Counted from the stretch's first letter, positions 15,998-26,403 are shown. The stretch is DNA of 64,000 bases from Anaerolineae bacterium (GCA_013178185.1 JABLXC010000007.1:124001-188000); one strand, 5' to 3'. Made by a program: numbers and translations. Notes: a model not told the origin generated them from the sequence alone.

Positions 15998-17686
15998 TCA
16001 CCGCAGGAGGGCGCGAACTTCATCCAGAAGTTCATCGCTCATAAAATCGCCCTTTTGCATCAAGGATTGGATGTGTCCTTTCAGGCGTTCTTTTTCGGCT
16101 GTCGTAAGTTCTTTGGCGGTTACCACAATTACCGGGATATCGGCTGTCTCGGAAGACGACTTGAGCGCGTCTAATACAGAGAAGCCATCCATCTCAGGCA
16201 TCATTAGATCCAGGATGATGAGATCGGGGTGTTCCTTTCTGGCAAGTTCGATTGCTTCGCGACCGTTTTCCGCTTCAAACAGGGTGTAGTTTCCCTGGGC
16301 TTGCAAGATGCGCCGGATGAGCCGGCGGACATCCGGGTGATCATCCACAATGGCAATGCGCGGGAAGCGGTCTATGGCCACTTTGCTCAAGGCTGCCAGG
16401 AGACCTTCTTCAATGCCGCTATCTTCCATTGCCTGGCTGGGGACTATGAGGTCTCGCGACCAGCTTTCGCCGAGAATGTTGCGCTCAATTGGCATGGTGT
16501 GACCGCTGCAATTAATCACGACCACATCCTGAGATTTAATCACCCCTGCTCGCACAAGTTTAATCAAACCGGCAAACGCTACCCCTGCGGCTGGTTCCAT
16601 TGAAACGCCTTCCATCTTTGCCAGGAAATGCATAGCGCGGAAGGCTTCTTCATCGGTGACGCTTTCCATGATCCCGCCGGATGCAGCCTGCATTTTTTGC
16701 CGCAGCAGGGTGTATGTCTTGCCCGGATCGCCTGTTGCCAGTGTGGCAATCAGCGTGCGCGGCGATTGGATCGGCATGGCTGAATCCTGATTGAGTTTCC
16801 AGGCGTGAACCATCGGTGCGCAGCCTTCTGTTTGAATTGCTGCTATCTTGGGGACCTGCTGGATCATTCCCATTTTTTGTAGTTCTTCAAATCCCTTGAG
16901 GACTCCCAACGGTCCCATCCCTCCGCTGACCGATTGGATATACCAATCCGGTGAGCGCCAGGCTGTCCTGCCCAGGCTGCCGGCATCCTGTGGGGGGCCA
17001 AGTAATTCGGTCAGTTGTTCAGCCAGCTCGAACGATATTGTTTTCATCGATTCGATACAAAGAATGCTTTTTGCCCCCTGATCCAGGTAGAGGTTGCGCT
17101 GCCGAGCGAATTCGGCGGCAATTTTTTTAGCCTGGTCGTATGAACCGGTTACTTTGATCACCTGGCTGCCGTAGAGCGCTACTTCTCGCATTTTGGCTGC
17201 CGGCACCAGGCTGGTGAGGAAAACCCATAGCTTGATGCCAGCCCGGGCGGCGTAAGCGGAATAGGAAATGGCGACATTTCCTGTCGAGGCGATTACAGCT
17301 TCGGTGATGTCTGCTTCTTTTAGCGCTGAGATTGTGATCGCTGCCTGCCGGTCTTTGAAAGACCGGGTTGGGGCGTGGCGCTCATCCTTAATAAAGAGAT
17401 TGTGGCACCCAAGCATCATCCCAAGATTAACAGCCGGGATTAGCGGGGTGCCCCCTTCTCCCAGGATGATGTGCTCACCAGATTTCCTGAGGGGCAAAAG
17501 CTCACTATATCGCCAGAGATCAAAAGGACGAGTCGCAAGCTTTCTGGTAAGCCCGTTGGCGATGGTCTCATAATCGTAACGAGCCTCTCGCCAGGGGCTA
17601 TCGCATTTAGGGCACGTGTACGTTCTTGGGTGAAATTGTGTCTGGTGGCCGCACTCCAGGCATTCGACAATCAGGTGAGATGACAT
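15998..17686 (-). CDS. thrC: Threonine synthase-like enzyme fused to a receiver domain
   Basis: A 562-residue fusion. Residues 1-35 form a zinc ribbon (Cys9, 12, 25, 28). Residues about 40-430 are a PLP-dependent threonine synthase: GGTPL, the PLP lysine K111 in RSFKDR, and the phosphate-binding ASTGNVAIS. Threonine synthase converts O-phosphohomoserine to threonine. From about residue 443 to the end there is a complete CheY-like receiver with IVDDHPD, the phospho-acceptor in LIILDLMMPEMDG, and VTAK. I know of no common family with this architecture. It lies 17 bases after the giant hybrid kinase gene, so phosphotransfer from that kinase could control the enzyme. Alternatively the synthase domain could serve as a ligand sensor. 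The domain calls are firm; the regulatory idea is inference. Confidence 0.87.
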   Translation of the reverse strand: MSSHLIVECLECGHQTQFHPRTYTCPKCDSPWREARYDYETIANGLTRKLATRPFDLWRYSELLPLRKSGEHIILGEGGTPLIPAVNLGMMLGCHNLFIKDERHAPTRSFKDRQAAITISALKEADITEAVIASTGNVAISYSAYAARAGIKLWVFLTSLVPAAKMREVALYGSQVIKVTGSYDQAKKIAAEFARQRNLYLDQGAKSILCIESMKTISFELAEQLTELLGPPQDAGSLGRTAWRSPDWYIQSVSGGMGPLGVLKGFEELQKMGMIQQVPKIAAIQTEGCAPMVHAWKLNQDSAMPIQSPRTLIATLATGDPGKTYTLLRQKMQAASGGIMESVTDEEAFRAMHFLAKMEGVSMEPAAGVAFAGLIKLVRAGVIKSQDVVVINCSGHTMPIERNILGESWSRDLIVPSQAMEDSGIEEGLLAALSKVAIDRFPRIAIVDDHPDVRRLIRRILQAQGNYTLFEAENGREAIELARKEHPDLIILDLMMPEMDGFSVLDALKSSSETADIPVIVVTAKELTTAEKERLKGHIQSLMQKGDFMSDELLDEVRALLR

Positions 17687-17703
17687 TCGGCGTTTATCCT
17701 GTT

Positions 17704-20700
17704 CTATGGAAGTCGAATTTTCTTCAGGGCTTTTTCAAGCGTAATCAGGAGTTCATTCTCCCTCAACAGACCTTTGGTCAATAACTCCTGGCCAATGCCA
17801 ACCAGTTGCTGGTGCTGATCGGCGCTTAGATCTGCACCGGTCAAGATAATCACGGGGATATCTGCCAGTTGAGGATCGGATCGTATTTGTCCCAGGATTG
17901 TGAAGCCGTTAAGACCTGGCATAAACAGATCAAGAATGATGGCATCTGGTTTTTGATTTTGAATGACCTCCCAGCCTTTTTCTCCGCTCTCTGCAAGGGT
18001 TAGCTGATAATTATTGCTATTTTCAAGCATTTTTTGAACCAACCGCAAGTCGTCAGGGTTATCATCTATGATCAGGATATGGTGGATCGAGCCATTGGGG
18101 TTAACCCGGTGGATGGCATTGGTGAGGTCTTCCTGGAGAAACGGTTTTACAAGATAATCTGCTGCTCCGAGGCTGAATCCCTTTTCCTCTTCTTCGAGAA
18201 TACTGCAAATAATGATGGGGATGTCCTGAGTTTCTGGGTCGCGCTTTAGGTCATGTATCACTTCCCAGCCGTCCTTCTCCGGCATCATAATATCCAGCGT
18301 TATTGCAAAGGGCCGGATGGTTTTAGCGCGCTCGACTGCCAGCTTGGGATCGGTGAGCGGGATCACCTGGTAACCGTGTGGCTTGAGATAACGGGTGTAT
18401 AGTCCGATAACCTGAAGGTCGTCATCTATGGAGAGAATACGCAGCCCATCCCGGCTGAGGTGTTCTTCAGTTTGTTCGATAGGAATTGATTCGGTGGCGG
18501 GTAAGGTGAAGAAGAAGGTACTGCCTTTTCCAACCTCGCTGTACAATAGACCAATTCGCCCGTGGTGCAGTTCGATCAGCGATCTTGAAATCGAAAGCCC
18601 CAGCCCAGTCCCGCCTGTTTTGCGGGTAGGCGAATCATCCACTTGCGAAAATGGCTGGAAGAGCTTGGCTTCATCTTCAGGGGCGATACCTGAGCCGGTA
18701 TCGGTTACCGTGATCATTACTTCGGGTTTGCCCTCCGGGCTGACGGCGGTTTTTGCTTCAACAGTGATCGTTCCTTGTTCGGTAAATTTTGCCGCATTGG
18801 ATATAAAGTTCAGCAAAACCTGTCGCACGCGGGTGGCATCTGCCTGAACGGTTGGCAGATCGGGGGATATAATGTAGTTCATCTCGATGGGTTTATCTTT
18901 TACAAGGCCAATGGCGGTCGACATGACACTGTTGATCAGATCGGATACATGAATTTCTGTAAAGGCCAGTTCCATTTTGCCGGCTTCAATCTTGGAAAGA
19001 TCAAGGATGTCGTTGATCAACACCAGTAAGTGCTGGCCGGAATTGTAGATGGCAGTAAGGTCCTGTTGCTGAAGCTCGTTGACGGGGCCATCAATTCCTT
19101 TGAGGATGACGCGTGAAAATCCGATGATTGAGTTCAAGGGGGTGCGCAGTTCATGGCTCATATTTGCCAGGAATTGGCTCTTCAGGCGGTCTACTTCTTT
19201 CATTTCCTCGACCGCTCGCTGCGCCAGTTCGTAGGAGCGGGCATTGTCGATTGCGACTGCAATCTGGTCTGCCAGGATTTGAAGCACCGCCACGATATCC
19301 TGCGTAAAGGCGTTGACCTGATCGGATTGGATGTCCAAAGCCCCGATGATTCTGTTTCCCAGCTTGAGTGGGATACCCATTTCGGAACGAGTCTTTTCCA
19401 GTTTTGGGTGCGGCAGAAAGATAGGAGATTGAGAAACATCTGCGACGATCATCGGTATACCGGTGACCGTAACAGAGCCGATGATGGATTTTGAACCAAC
19501 CGGCAAACGGTAACGCTGTTCTTTCATTTCCTTTCCCGCCTGTCCGGAGGCTTCCTGGACGATGGCGTACCTGTTTTGTTCGTCCATCAGGAAGATTGCA
19601 GCATAGTAGAATTGGAAGCGTTCGATCAAGAGGTCGATGATGCGTTTGAGTAAGATATCCAGCGAAAGCGTGCTGGTTGTATCCCTCGCGATTTCAGCAG
19701 CAGCCTGCAGTTCAATCGCCCGCCGCTGGGCTTCGTGCAGCAGCCTTTGTCTTTCGATGGCAACGGCAATGCCATTGCCGGCCACTTGAAGCAGGCGGAG
19801 TTCATCTGTCTCAAATTCCGACGGTTTATCTGCAGAAACATTCAGAATGCCCGTTAACCGCCCCGAAGCTCTGAGGGGGACGATGCAGGTTGCCTCAATA
19901 TTCATTTCCTGGAGAGTCTTTTTGCTGGATGGATCGAGGTTGGACTGGCTGATGTTCGAAAAGACAACGACCTCATTTGTCAAAGTTCGAACGAGAGGCA
20001 AACTGGCAGCAGGTATCTTTTGCCCAGGTCGCCACAGAATTTGGGGTTTTCCGTGCGTCGCGATCACTTCGAGGTCGGTGAATTCCCCTTCGATGTTCTG
20101 GCTCAAGATCATCAGGCAGGCGTTATCGGCTTTCTTGGGCATGATCTCGCGTGCCACCACGTTCAGAAGATCCTGGGTGTCTGCTGCCTGGGCAATGCCG
20201 CTGCTGATTTTGTAGAGCTGGCCTGTTTCAGAGAGCGCTTTTTGTGTTTGTTGGAACAGCCGCATATTTTCGACCGCAATAGCCATTTGATCGATCAAGG
20301 GTGGGAAAGAGCGCATCTCGCGTGGGGTGAAGTGGTGCCGCTCTTCGGACAGCAGCAAGAGGGTACCCAACTGACGTTTGCCGGCCCAAAGCGGCAGTGC
20401 AGCCAGAGAGCGGATATGTTGGCGGGTGAGCGCTTTTTGCAGGTCTTCCTCTAATGCGGACTCGCGCAAGTCGTCATAGAAGACGGGGGTGGTTCCAATC
20501 AAGATTTTTTCGTAAGTTTTTAAACCAAATTCCTGCCCGACCGGTGGGGGCGGAGTGCCGCGTCCGCTGTACCAGTTTGCTGAGACCTCAAGTCGGCTGA
20601 GCTTGTCGTATGCGTCATATTCGAACAATACCAGAACACCCCGATTGATTTCCCCTGATCGCACACCATAAGTGATGGCGGCAACCATCTCTTGCAGATC

Positions 20701-22671
20701 GCTTGCCAGCGCCAGGCGATGACTGGCGTTGTATAGGTTTTCCGTTTCATCCAGAGAACCCTGTAATTGTTTGAGCAGGTCTTCGCGCACGATCGTATTT
20801 CCGATGGCGTCGGCAGCTACTCGTAGTACGTTGATTTCTTCGGTTAACCAGCGGCGCGATTGCCCGATTTGATCCAACGCAATAAAACCCGGAATTGCGC
20901 TTTTGCCGGGAACAGCCAGCAGCAATGTGGAGCCAATTTGTTGTTCTCGCAGAAATTCCTGTTCTTCCTCCGGGGCGTCTTCGGCATATGCAACAACCCA
21001 GCCCTTCTCGCTCAATTCTGCTGTCCAGCGTGGATAGCGTGCAAGGGGGATGTGCTGAAGTTTGTTCCAATCCACACGGCCGATCAACCGGTCTTCTACC
21101 CATTCGGCGGTTGATTTCCAATAGGGGCCATTTTCATCTTCTTCGACCTGCGCAAAATAAATCCGGCTGTTTTGAGCAGCACGAGAAAGGGCTTCGAACA
21201 CCTCTGGGAGAGCGCGTGTGCCTGATTGGCTCAAAATAGCAACAGAGCGGGCGACGTTCGCCTGATACCGCTCGCGGTTTTCCAGGGTTTCTAACGCTGT
21301 CCGAATTTCTTGGAAGAGGTTGGCATTTTCTAAGGCTGTTGTCACCTGAGAGGCCATGGTCGAAAGCAGATCTGTCTGAATAGAGGTGAAAGCATTTTCC
21401 CGGCTGTAGTCCTCAATTATGATGGCGCCGACGTCCCGCTCCCCAGTGAACATCGGGATGGCGATTAACGACAGTGGGATTCTTTCTGGCAATGTAATGC
21501 CAGCCGTTGTTAGTTGTTTTTTGACATCATGGCTTAAGATTAGAGGGATTCTGGATCGCATCACCCATTCTGCCAGATGGTTGTTGATGGGGGTTGGGTC
21601 CAGCGCAATTTCTACTCCATCCTGGATGTGGATGGGATAAGCGACCGAACGTTCTTTCGGTTTAAGAATTGCCACCGTCAAGTTTTGACATTCAACGATA
21701 GCGCCGATCGTGTCTTTTAAAACCCGGAAAATCTCATCCGGCGATGTGAGCGTGCTCAGTTGCTGCCCAATCCGGTTTAATGTAGCAAGGTCTTGATTGC
21801 GTTTTAAAATTTCTTGTTCGGCGCGAATTCTTTCTGAAAGTTCCTGTTGTACAGCGGTGTACAGCGAGGCATTTTCCAGTGCCAGTGCTACCTGATTGGC
21901 AACTTCTTGAACGAGCAGCCGCTCGGCTTCTGTCCAGGTACGGTCGGGGGTGTTTTCATCTAAAATTTCAAGCACGCCATGATCGCGATCGCCGAACCGG
22001 AAGGGTATGGCGATGGAAGCAGGCGTCTTCTCCGAAGCGGGCTGGAAAACAGGCTTCCCCTCCTCCAGGCTTTGAGCGGCGGCTTTGCTCCAGGGTTTTG
22101 TCTCTTTGTAATATTTTTCGATGGGCTCAACAGATTTCTGAACGGTGAGGGCACTCTCATTTAGCGGCTTGGTAACCCCGAATCGCGAGGTTCGGGCGGG
22201 GGAATGTTTACTTTGGGCAGTGTTTTCAGGCAATCCTTCATTGGTGGAGAAGGAAGCGATTTTCCGCGGCATTACCTGTGTGAATCCATGATAGCGCCCT
22301 TTCTCTTCTTCAGATTTTGTGAAGGCGAGGATTGTTATTCTGACCGGAATCCTGGCGCCGCGCGAAGAGATGAAGTGCACACTGATTTCTGCGGGAAAAG
22401 CATTGCCGTCAAAGGCTTTTCTTAGCTTCTGTTCTTCGGACTTCTCCACCGCAAATGAGAAAAAAGACTGGCCGGTGAATTTCGAGGCGGGGATTCCTAA
22501 AGTATCTTCGATTTCTTGCCCACAGGTAAGATACACGCCGTTTTCATCGCATTCCCATGTCCAACCTGATAAGAGCGCAGCTGGCTGTTCTGTTGGCAGC
22601 AGGGATGAAGGCGGTTCCTCTAAGCCTGTGAGAAGGCTTTTAAGCCGGCTGTACAGTTGTTTCTTGGACAT
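17704..22671 (-). CDS. Giant PAS/multi-GAF hybrid histidine kinase with two receivers
   Basis: A soluble sensor kinase of 1655 residues. Order read from sequence: PAS (about 30-150), six GAF or GAF-like units (about 200-1140), HisKA with phospho-His in ANMSHELRTPLNSIIGFSR (near 1172), ATPase domain (about 1270-1390; NFISNAAKF, DTGSGI, GTGLGLSIS), receiver 1 (about 1410-1515, acceptor in TLDIMMPEKDG) and receiver 2 (about 1530-1650, acceptor in ILDLFMPGLNG). The last GAF is the same type found in the four kinase-less receptors upstream, suggesting duplication. Its start overlaps the ParA-like gene by 32 bases. As the only kinase in the operon it is the likely output for those receptors. Ligands are unknown. 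Confidence 0.92.
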   Translation of the reverse strand: MSKKQLYSRLKSLLTGLEEPPSSLLPTEQPAALLSGWTWECDENGVYLTCGQEIEDTLGIPASKFTGQSFFSFAVEKSEEQKLRKAFDGNAFPAEISVHFISSRGARIPVRITILAFTKSEEEKGRYHGFTQVMPRKIASFSTNEGLPENTAQSKHSPARTSRFGVTKPLNESALTVQKSVEPIEKYYKETKPWSKAAAQSLEEGKPVFQPASEKTPASIAIPFRFGDRDHGVLEILDENTPDRTWTEAERLLVQEVANQVALALENASLYTAVQQELSERIRAEQEILKRNQDLATLNRIGQQLSTLTSPDEIFRVLKDTIGAIVECQNLTVAILKPKERSVAYPIHIQDGVEIALDPTPINNHLAEWVMRSRIPLILSHDVKKQLTTAGITLPERIPLSLIAIPMFTGERDVGAIIIEDYSRENAFTSIQTDLLSTMASQVTTALENANLFQEIRTALETLENRERYQANVARSVAILSQSGTRALPEVFEALSRAAQNSRIYFAQVEEDENGPYWKSTAEWVEDRLIGRVDWNKLQHIPLARYPRWTAELSEKGWVVAYAEDAPEEEQEFLREQQIGSTLLLAVPGKSAIPGFIALDQIGQSRRWLTEEINVLRVAADAIGNTIVREDLLKQLQGSLDETENLYNASHRLALASDLQEMVAAITYGVRSGEINRGVLVLFEYDAYDKLSRLEVSANWYSGRGTPPPPVGQEFGLKTYEKILIGTTPVFYDDLRESALEEDLQKALTRQHIRSLAALPLWAGKRQLGTLLLLSEERHHFTPREMRSFPPLIDQMAIAVENMRLFQQTQKALSETGQLYKISSGIAQAADTQDLLNVVAREIMPKKADNACLMILSQNIEGEFTDLEVIATHGKPQILWRPGQKIPAASLPLVRTLTNEVVVFSNISQSNLDPSSKKTLQEMNIEATCIVPLRASGRLTGILNVSADKPSEFETDELRLLQVAGNGIAVAIERQRLLHEAQRRAIELQAAAEIARDTTSTLSLDILLKRIIDLLIERFQFYYAAIFLMDEQNRYAIVQEASGQAGKEMKEQRYRLPVGSKSIIGSVTVTGIPMIVADVSQSPIFLPHPKLEKTRSEMGIPLKLGNRIIGALDIQSDQVNAFTQDIVAVLQILADQIAVAIDNARSYELAQRAVEEMKEVDRLKSQFLANMSHELRTPLNSIIGFSRVILKGIDGPVNELQQQDLTAIYNSGQHLLVLINDILDLSKIEAGKMELAFTEIHVSDLINSVMSTAIGLVKDKPIEMNYIISPDLPTVQADATRVRQVLLNFISNAAKFTEQGTITVEAKTAVSPEGKPEVMITVTDTGSGIAPEDEAKLFQPFSQVDDSPTRKTGGTGLGLSISRSLIELHHGRIGLLYSEVGKGSTFFFTLPATESIPIEQTEEHLSRDGLRILSIDDDLQVIGLYTRYLKPHGYQVIPLTDPKLAVERAKTIRPFAITLDIMMPEKDGWEVIHDLKRDPETQDIPIIICSILEEEEKGFSLGAADYLVKPFLQEDLTNAIHRVNPNGSIHHILIIDDNPDDLRLVQKMLENSNNYQLTLAESGEKGWEVIQNQKPDAIILDLFMPGLNGFTILGQIRSDPQLADIPVIILTGADLSADQHQQLVGIGQELLTKGLLRENELLITLEKALKKIRLP

Positions 22672-23419
22672 ACGCGATTATCTCCTGAGCCAGGGAGCGA
22701 TACTGCATAGAAGAACGAGTGTTGGGCGCGTGCGAGATAACAGGGACGCCAGCGATGGGGCTTTCTCGCAACTTTGTGTCTATCTCGATGTAAGTCTCCA
22801 GCACTCCGCCGGCGAAACTTGTCCGCAGTTGTTCTGAGAGCAGACGGTGTGTGCGGTTACGGCGGTCGAACATGGTTAGCAGCAATCGGTATACTAACCC
22901 TGGGTTATATTGCAAGCGGATCCTGCGGACCCAGTTCATTAAGCTCCTCAAAGCATAAATTGAGAAATATTCCGCCTGAGTTGGGATCATCAGAAGATCG
23001 GCGGCAACGAGGGCGTTCAAGGTCACAGCGCCCAAAAAAGGTGGGCAGTCCATCAGGATATAATCAAAATCTAAATCCGCCAGTTTTATTAACCGGCTGA
23101 GCGCCAGTTCATACTCATGCTGAATGGGCAGAAATCGTTCAGCCAGCCTCATTTCATGGTTAGAAGGTGCGAGAACAAGATTGGGGATTCCGGTTGGCTG
23201 GATGATGGTGGTAAGCGATGTCGAATCCAGCAGCGCTTTTGAGATTGACGCCTTCAGGCGATCTACTTCAACTCCTAAGGATAGAGAAAGATTTGCCTGG
23301 GCGTCCAGGTCTATTAATAAGACCTTTTTCCCTGCCTCTGCCAGCGTGGCGCCAAGCGAAACGGTTGTGGTAGTTTTTGCTACCCCCCCTTTTTCGTTCG
23401 AGATCGCGATCTTATACAT
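22640..23419 (-). CDS. ParA/MinD-like ATPase
   Basis: A 259-residue ATPase of the ParA family. The deviant Walker A (NEKGGVAKTTTTVSLG, with the signature lysine) lies at residues 9-24, followed by LLIDLDAQANLS and a Walker B-type ILMDCPP. ParA proteins use ATP-dependent dimers on the nucleoid or membrane to segregate plasmids or to position protein complexes. No ParB or centromere-like repeat is nearby, and the gene is embedded among sensory genes and overlaps the hybrid kinase gene. A role in positioning the sensory complex, as known for ParC/PpfA-type proteins with chemoreceptor clusters, is the best inference. A plasmid-partition role is unlikely here. Confidence 0.88.
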   Translation of the reverse strand: MYKIAISNEKGGVAKTTTTVSLGATLAEAGKKVLLIDLDAQANLSLSLGVEVDRLKASISKALLDSTSLTTIIQPTGIPNLVLAPSNHEMRLAERFLPIQHEYELALSRLIKLADLDFDYILMDCPPFLGAVTLNALVAADLLMIPTQAEYFSIYALRSLMNWVRRIRLQYNPGLVYRLLLTMFDRRNRTHRLLSEQLRTSFAGGVLETYIEIDTKLRESPIAGVPVISHAPNTRSSMQYRSLAQEIIAYVQETTVQPA

Positions 23420-23433
23420 GGCGCACCTCTTTT

Positions 23434-26388
23434 CTAGGGTTCGCTTTCATGACCGTTTTTGCCATAGGGTGGTTCCCCGTTGTTTCCTGATTCTTGGCTG
23501 GGCTGGTCAGATTTCCGTAGCACCACCTGGGCGCGGCTGGCATTCAGGACTTGTTGTAGTTCATCCACGGCAATCTGGATGATTGATTGGAAATCGTTTG
23601 TAGCACGCAGTTTGCTGGTGATCTCGAGCGTTTTTCGTTCGCGGTCTGCGCGGCGGACTGTTTCTTCAAACAGTCGAGCGTTTTCAAGCGCGAGCGCAAT
23701 TTGATCCGTGATCGATTGTACGGCGAGGATTTCATTTTCGGTCCAGGCTCGGTTTTCTTTTCCCTGCTCTTCCAAATGGATCACGCCAATGGGCTCTCCT
23801 CGCAGCAGGATGGGCAGCGTTACCCTGGCGGGGATAAGACTCCCATCTGGATTTACGCTGCTGTTTTGGATAACGGCCTGGCCGGTTTCTACGACGGTTC
23901 GGATCTCCGGTAGCAACTCTTTTTCTTTCAGGACAGCGCCTTGGGTGGTGTAACGAAAACCGCTGACTTTTTGATATTCAGTTTGCCGTTTCCATTCCTG
24001 TTTCAGGTAAGAACGATGCAGGCTGGAGATTTCTTCGAACGCCTGGTTTGTTTCTTCCAGGAGGCGGTTATTTGCAATCGCAATGGCAATTTGATCTGCC
24101 AGAATGCCGAAGAGCTCGATATCTTCCTGGGAAAATGCTCCTGAGACCGTGCTTTGCACATCTAAAGCCCCAATGACCTGGTCGCCAATTTTCAATGGCA
24201 GAGCCATCTCAGAGCGGGTCAGGGGAAGGTCAGGGTTTTTGAAGAAGACCGAGTCCTCTCCCACATCCGTCGCGATACGGGGTTTCCCTGTCCCTGTTAC
24301 GTATCCAACGATACCCACCTGACCTACTTTGAGCCGGTGCTGGCGGGCGAGCATCCGCTGGCCTCCTTCGCTGTTCGCGGCGCGCAGAACTGCATACTCT
24401 CCGCTATCATCTTTCAGGAAAATGCCTACATGATAGAAGCCGAACCGCTCGCTGATAAGGTTGGTCACGCGCGGGAGCAAAACCTCGATCTTTTGCGCAG
24501 AAGCGACATCACGCGCCACATCTGAGATCGTTTGAAGCTGGCGGGCTCGCAAGACTAGAAATTCGTTTTGCTTGGCGAGGTCCTGCGTCCTGGCCTGGAC
24601 GCGGTCCTCGAGTTCATTGATGAAACTGCGGAGTTGACCGGTCATCACGTTGAAAGCGCTTGCCAAAGTTCCAAGTTCGTCGTTGGTTTCAACTGGCGCA
24701 GCGATGTCGAGATCGCCCGAAGCGATTTTTTTCGCTGTTTCGGTCAGTTTTATGACGGGGTTACTTAACACGCGGGACATGACGGTTGCTAACAGGCTTG
24801 CGATCCCGGCTACGAGAGCCGAAACAATCATCGCGATACGGTTTTGACGGTCCAAAATTTCATAAAGCGGCCCCTGCCCCTGCACATAGATCAGATACCA
24901 TGGCGCTTTGCTCATTTTCACGACTACGCCAGTTTCTGGGTATCTGGGGTCCATCCCTGCAATATCTGTCATAAAAGTCTGATCCCCCTCGATGTTCTGA
25001 ATCGTTTTTATAATAGCCGGGATATAAGCCTCTGGACCAACCTGGAAAGATGGTTTTAAACGCTTGACAGACTGTAGTTGTTGTGTGGTTTGATCCGAGA
25101 GCTGGAATATCGGCTGGTAAACAAAGCGGGGATTGACAGTGTCTGCAATACGGACGAACTGGTCATCGACGATAATGGGATAGGACTCTTTGCCAAACAG
25201 GCCGATGTTATCGGCCGCCAGACGTTGGAAAATGGAAGCATTGTATCGCAGCCGCAGCACTCCAATCAGCTTCTGGTTCTTATCGCGAATTGGACCGGAG
25301 AAAACAAAATACGCTTCTTCTTCGTTAGGCAGGTGGATGGGAGAAAGATAAGGCGATCCGGTTTTTGATGTCACATCAAAATACTTTTCACGAGACTCAT
25401 CCTGTCCCTCTAACTCCGGGTTGCTGTCGTAAATATTCTTGCCGGTGGCGTCTAAAATACCAATAGATTCCAGGTAGGCCATACGCTGGGATTTCTCGAT
25501 GGATTCGATTGTGGCGTTGAGCGCTTCTTCTACACCACTTGTGGCGCGTTCGGATTCGGGCGTTTCAATGTAGTTCGAAAATACTGGCAGGGTTGCATTG
25601 ATGGTTGTGTTGTATAACGTGTCTGCAATGAAATTATCAATACTGGTTGCCGTTTGATCTGCCGCCAATTTTAGAGCCGCCGCGTTTTGATCTTGCAGAG
25701 CGGAGCGGGTATACCTGGCCTGGATTGTTGTAAGCACAGCTGATGGAATAATCACGACCGCCAGCACAACACTTATCAGTTTGATGCGCAGGGTTGCCCC
25801 AATAATTTCTCTTGTAACCAGGACAAAATAGACCAGAACGAGAATGCCTAATACGATCAGGATGGCTGTGCGGATGCCTGTCGCTTCAAGTTGGCGAAAA
25901 GGTGTCAGGATCCCAGCCAGAACGGCTGCCAGAGCCATCACTGCGCTTCCGCTGATTGCCCAATCGATTTGGGTCTTGATGAGCGCCGAGAAGGCTACGA
26001 TAATCGAGTAAAGGAGCATGATCAAACCAGCTGGGACTGCTACCCCTTTTACAAAGATTGCAAAGGCAACCAGGGTTAAATTGACAACCAGGTTGAGCAT
26101 GAGCGCTCGAGCACTGATGTTTTTTGTAACCGTCTCAGAGGCTGCGATCTCACTGATGACGACGACCACTGCAGACGCCCCTAACAACCCCATGAAAATT
26201 GGAAGGTATTGCTGGAAAATTGGTTGCTGTGAATATACGACAAGCAAGGCAACCCCACTGGTCGCGAAGAACACGCCGGTTATGATCGATAACAGGAGCA
26301 AGGCGCGTTTTCGTTGTTCTGCCTCAGTTGCGGGCGGCTTTCTATTAGATGGGGCTGAAATCTCGATTTGAGGGGTGGACATAGCCAT
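23434..26388 (-). CDS. Membrane receptor: multi-TM, Cache, HAMP, two GAF; no kinase
   Basis: A receptor of about 984 residues. Roughly seven hydrophobic segments (30-230) precede an extracytoplasmic dCache-like domain (about 235-505), another helix near 520, HAMP (about 535-595) and a coiled coil. Two GAF domains follow (about 630-775 and 795-910), the first with ERFGFYHVGIFLKDDSGEYA. A short C-terminal module with IIQIAVDELQQVL is shared with the next receptors. No HisKA, ATPase, GGDEF or methyl-accepting domain is present, so output must pass to another protein. The ATG at 26388 has a GGAG site 5 bases upstream; earlier starts would abut the preceding stop. Ligand unknown. Confidence 0.87.
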   Translation of the reverse strand: MAMSTPQIEISAPSNRKPPATEAEQRKRALLLLSIITGVFFATSGVALLVVYSQQPIFQQYLPIFMGLLGASAVVVVISEIAASETVTKNISARALMLNLVVNLTLVAFAIFVKGVAVPAGLIMLLYSIIVAFSALIKTQIDWAISGSAVMALAAVLAGILTPFRQLEATGIRTAILIVLGILVLVYFVLVTREIIGATLRIKLISVVLAVVIIPSAVLTTIQARYTRSALQDQNAAALKLAADQTATSIDNFIADTLYNTTINATLPVFSNYIETPESERATSGVEEALNATIESIEKSQRMAYLESIGILDATGKNIYDSNPELEGQDESREKYFDVTSKTGSPYLSPIHLPNEEEAYFVFSGPIRDKNQKLIGVLRLRYNASIFQRLAADNIGLFGKESYPIIVDDQFVRIADTVNPRFVYQPIFQLSDQTTQQLQSVKRLKPSFQVGPEAYIPAIIKTIQNIEGDQTFMTDIAGMDPRYPETGVVVKMSKAPWYLIYVQGQGPLYEILDRQNRIAMIVSALVAGIASLLATVMSRVLSNPVIKLTETAKKIASGDLDIAAPVETNDELGTLASAFNVMTGQLRSFINELEDRVQARTQDLAKQNEFLVLRARQLQTISDVARDVASAQKIEVLLPRVTNLISERFGFYHVGIFLKDDSGEYAVLRAANSEGGQRMLARQHRLKVGQVGIVGYVTGTGKPRIATDVGEDSVFFKNPDLPLTRSEMALPLKIGDQVIGALDVQSTVSGAFSQEDIELFGILADQIAIAIANNRLLEETNQAFEEISSLHRSYLKQEWKRQTEYQKVSGFRYTTQGAVLKEKELLPEIRTVVETGQAVIQNSSVNPDGSLIPARVTLPILLRGEPIGVIHLEEQGKENRAWTENEILAVQSITDQIALALENARLFEETVRRADRERKTLEITSKLRATNDFQSIIQIAVDELQQVLNASRAQVVLRKSDQPSQESGNNGEPPYGKNGHESEP

Positions 26389-26403
26389 CAGATCTCCAGG
26401 CAA

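Noticed and set aside
22640-23419. The ParA-like gene as a sign of an integrated plasmid
   Set aside because: There are no replication, ParB or mobilisation genes nearby, and it is embedded in the sensory operon with an overlapping neighbour.
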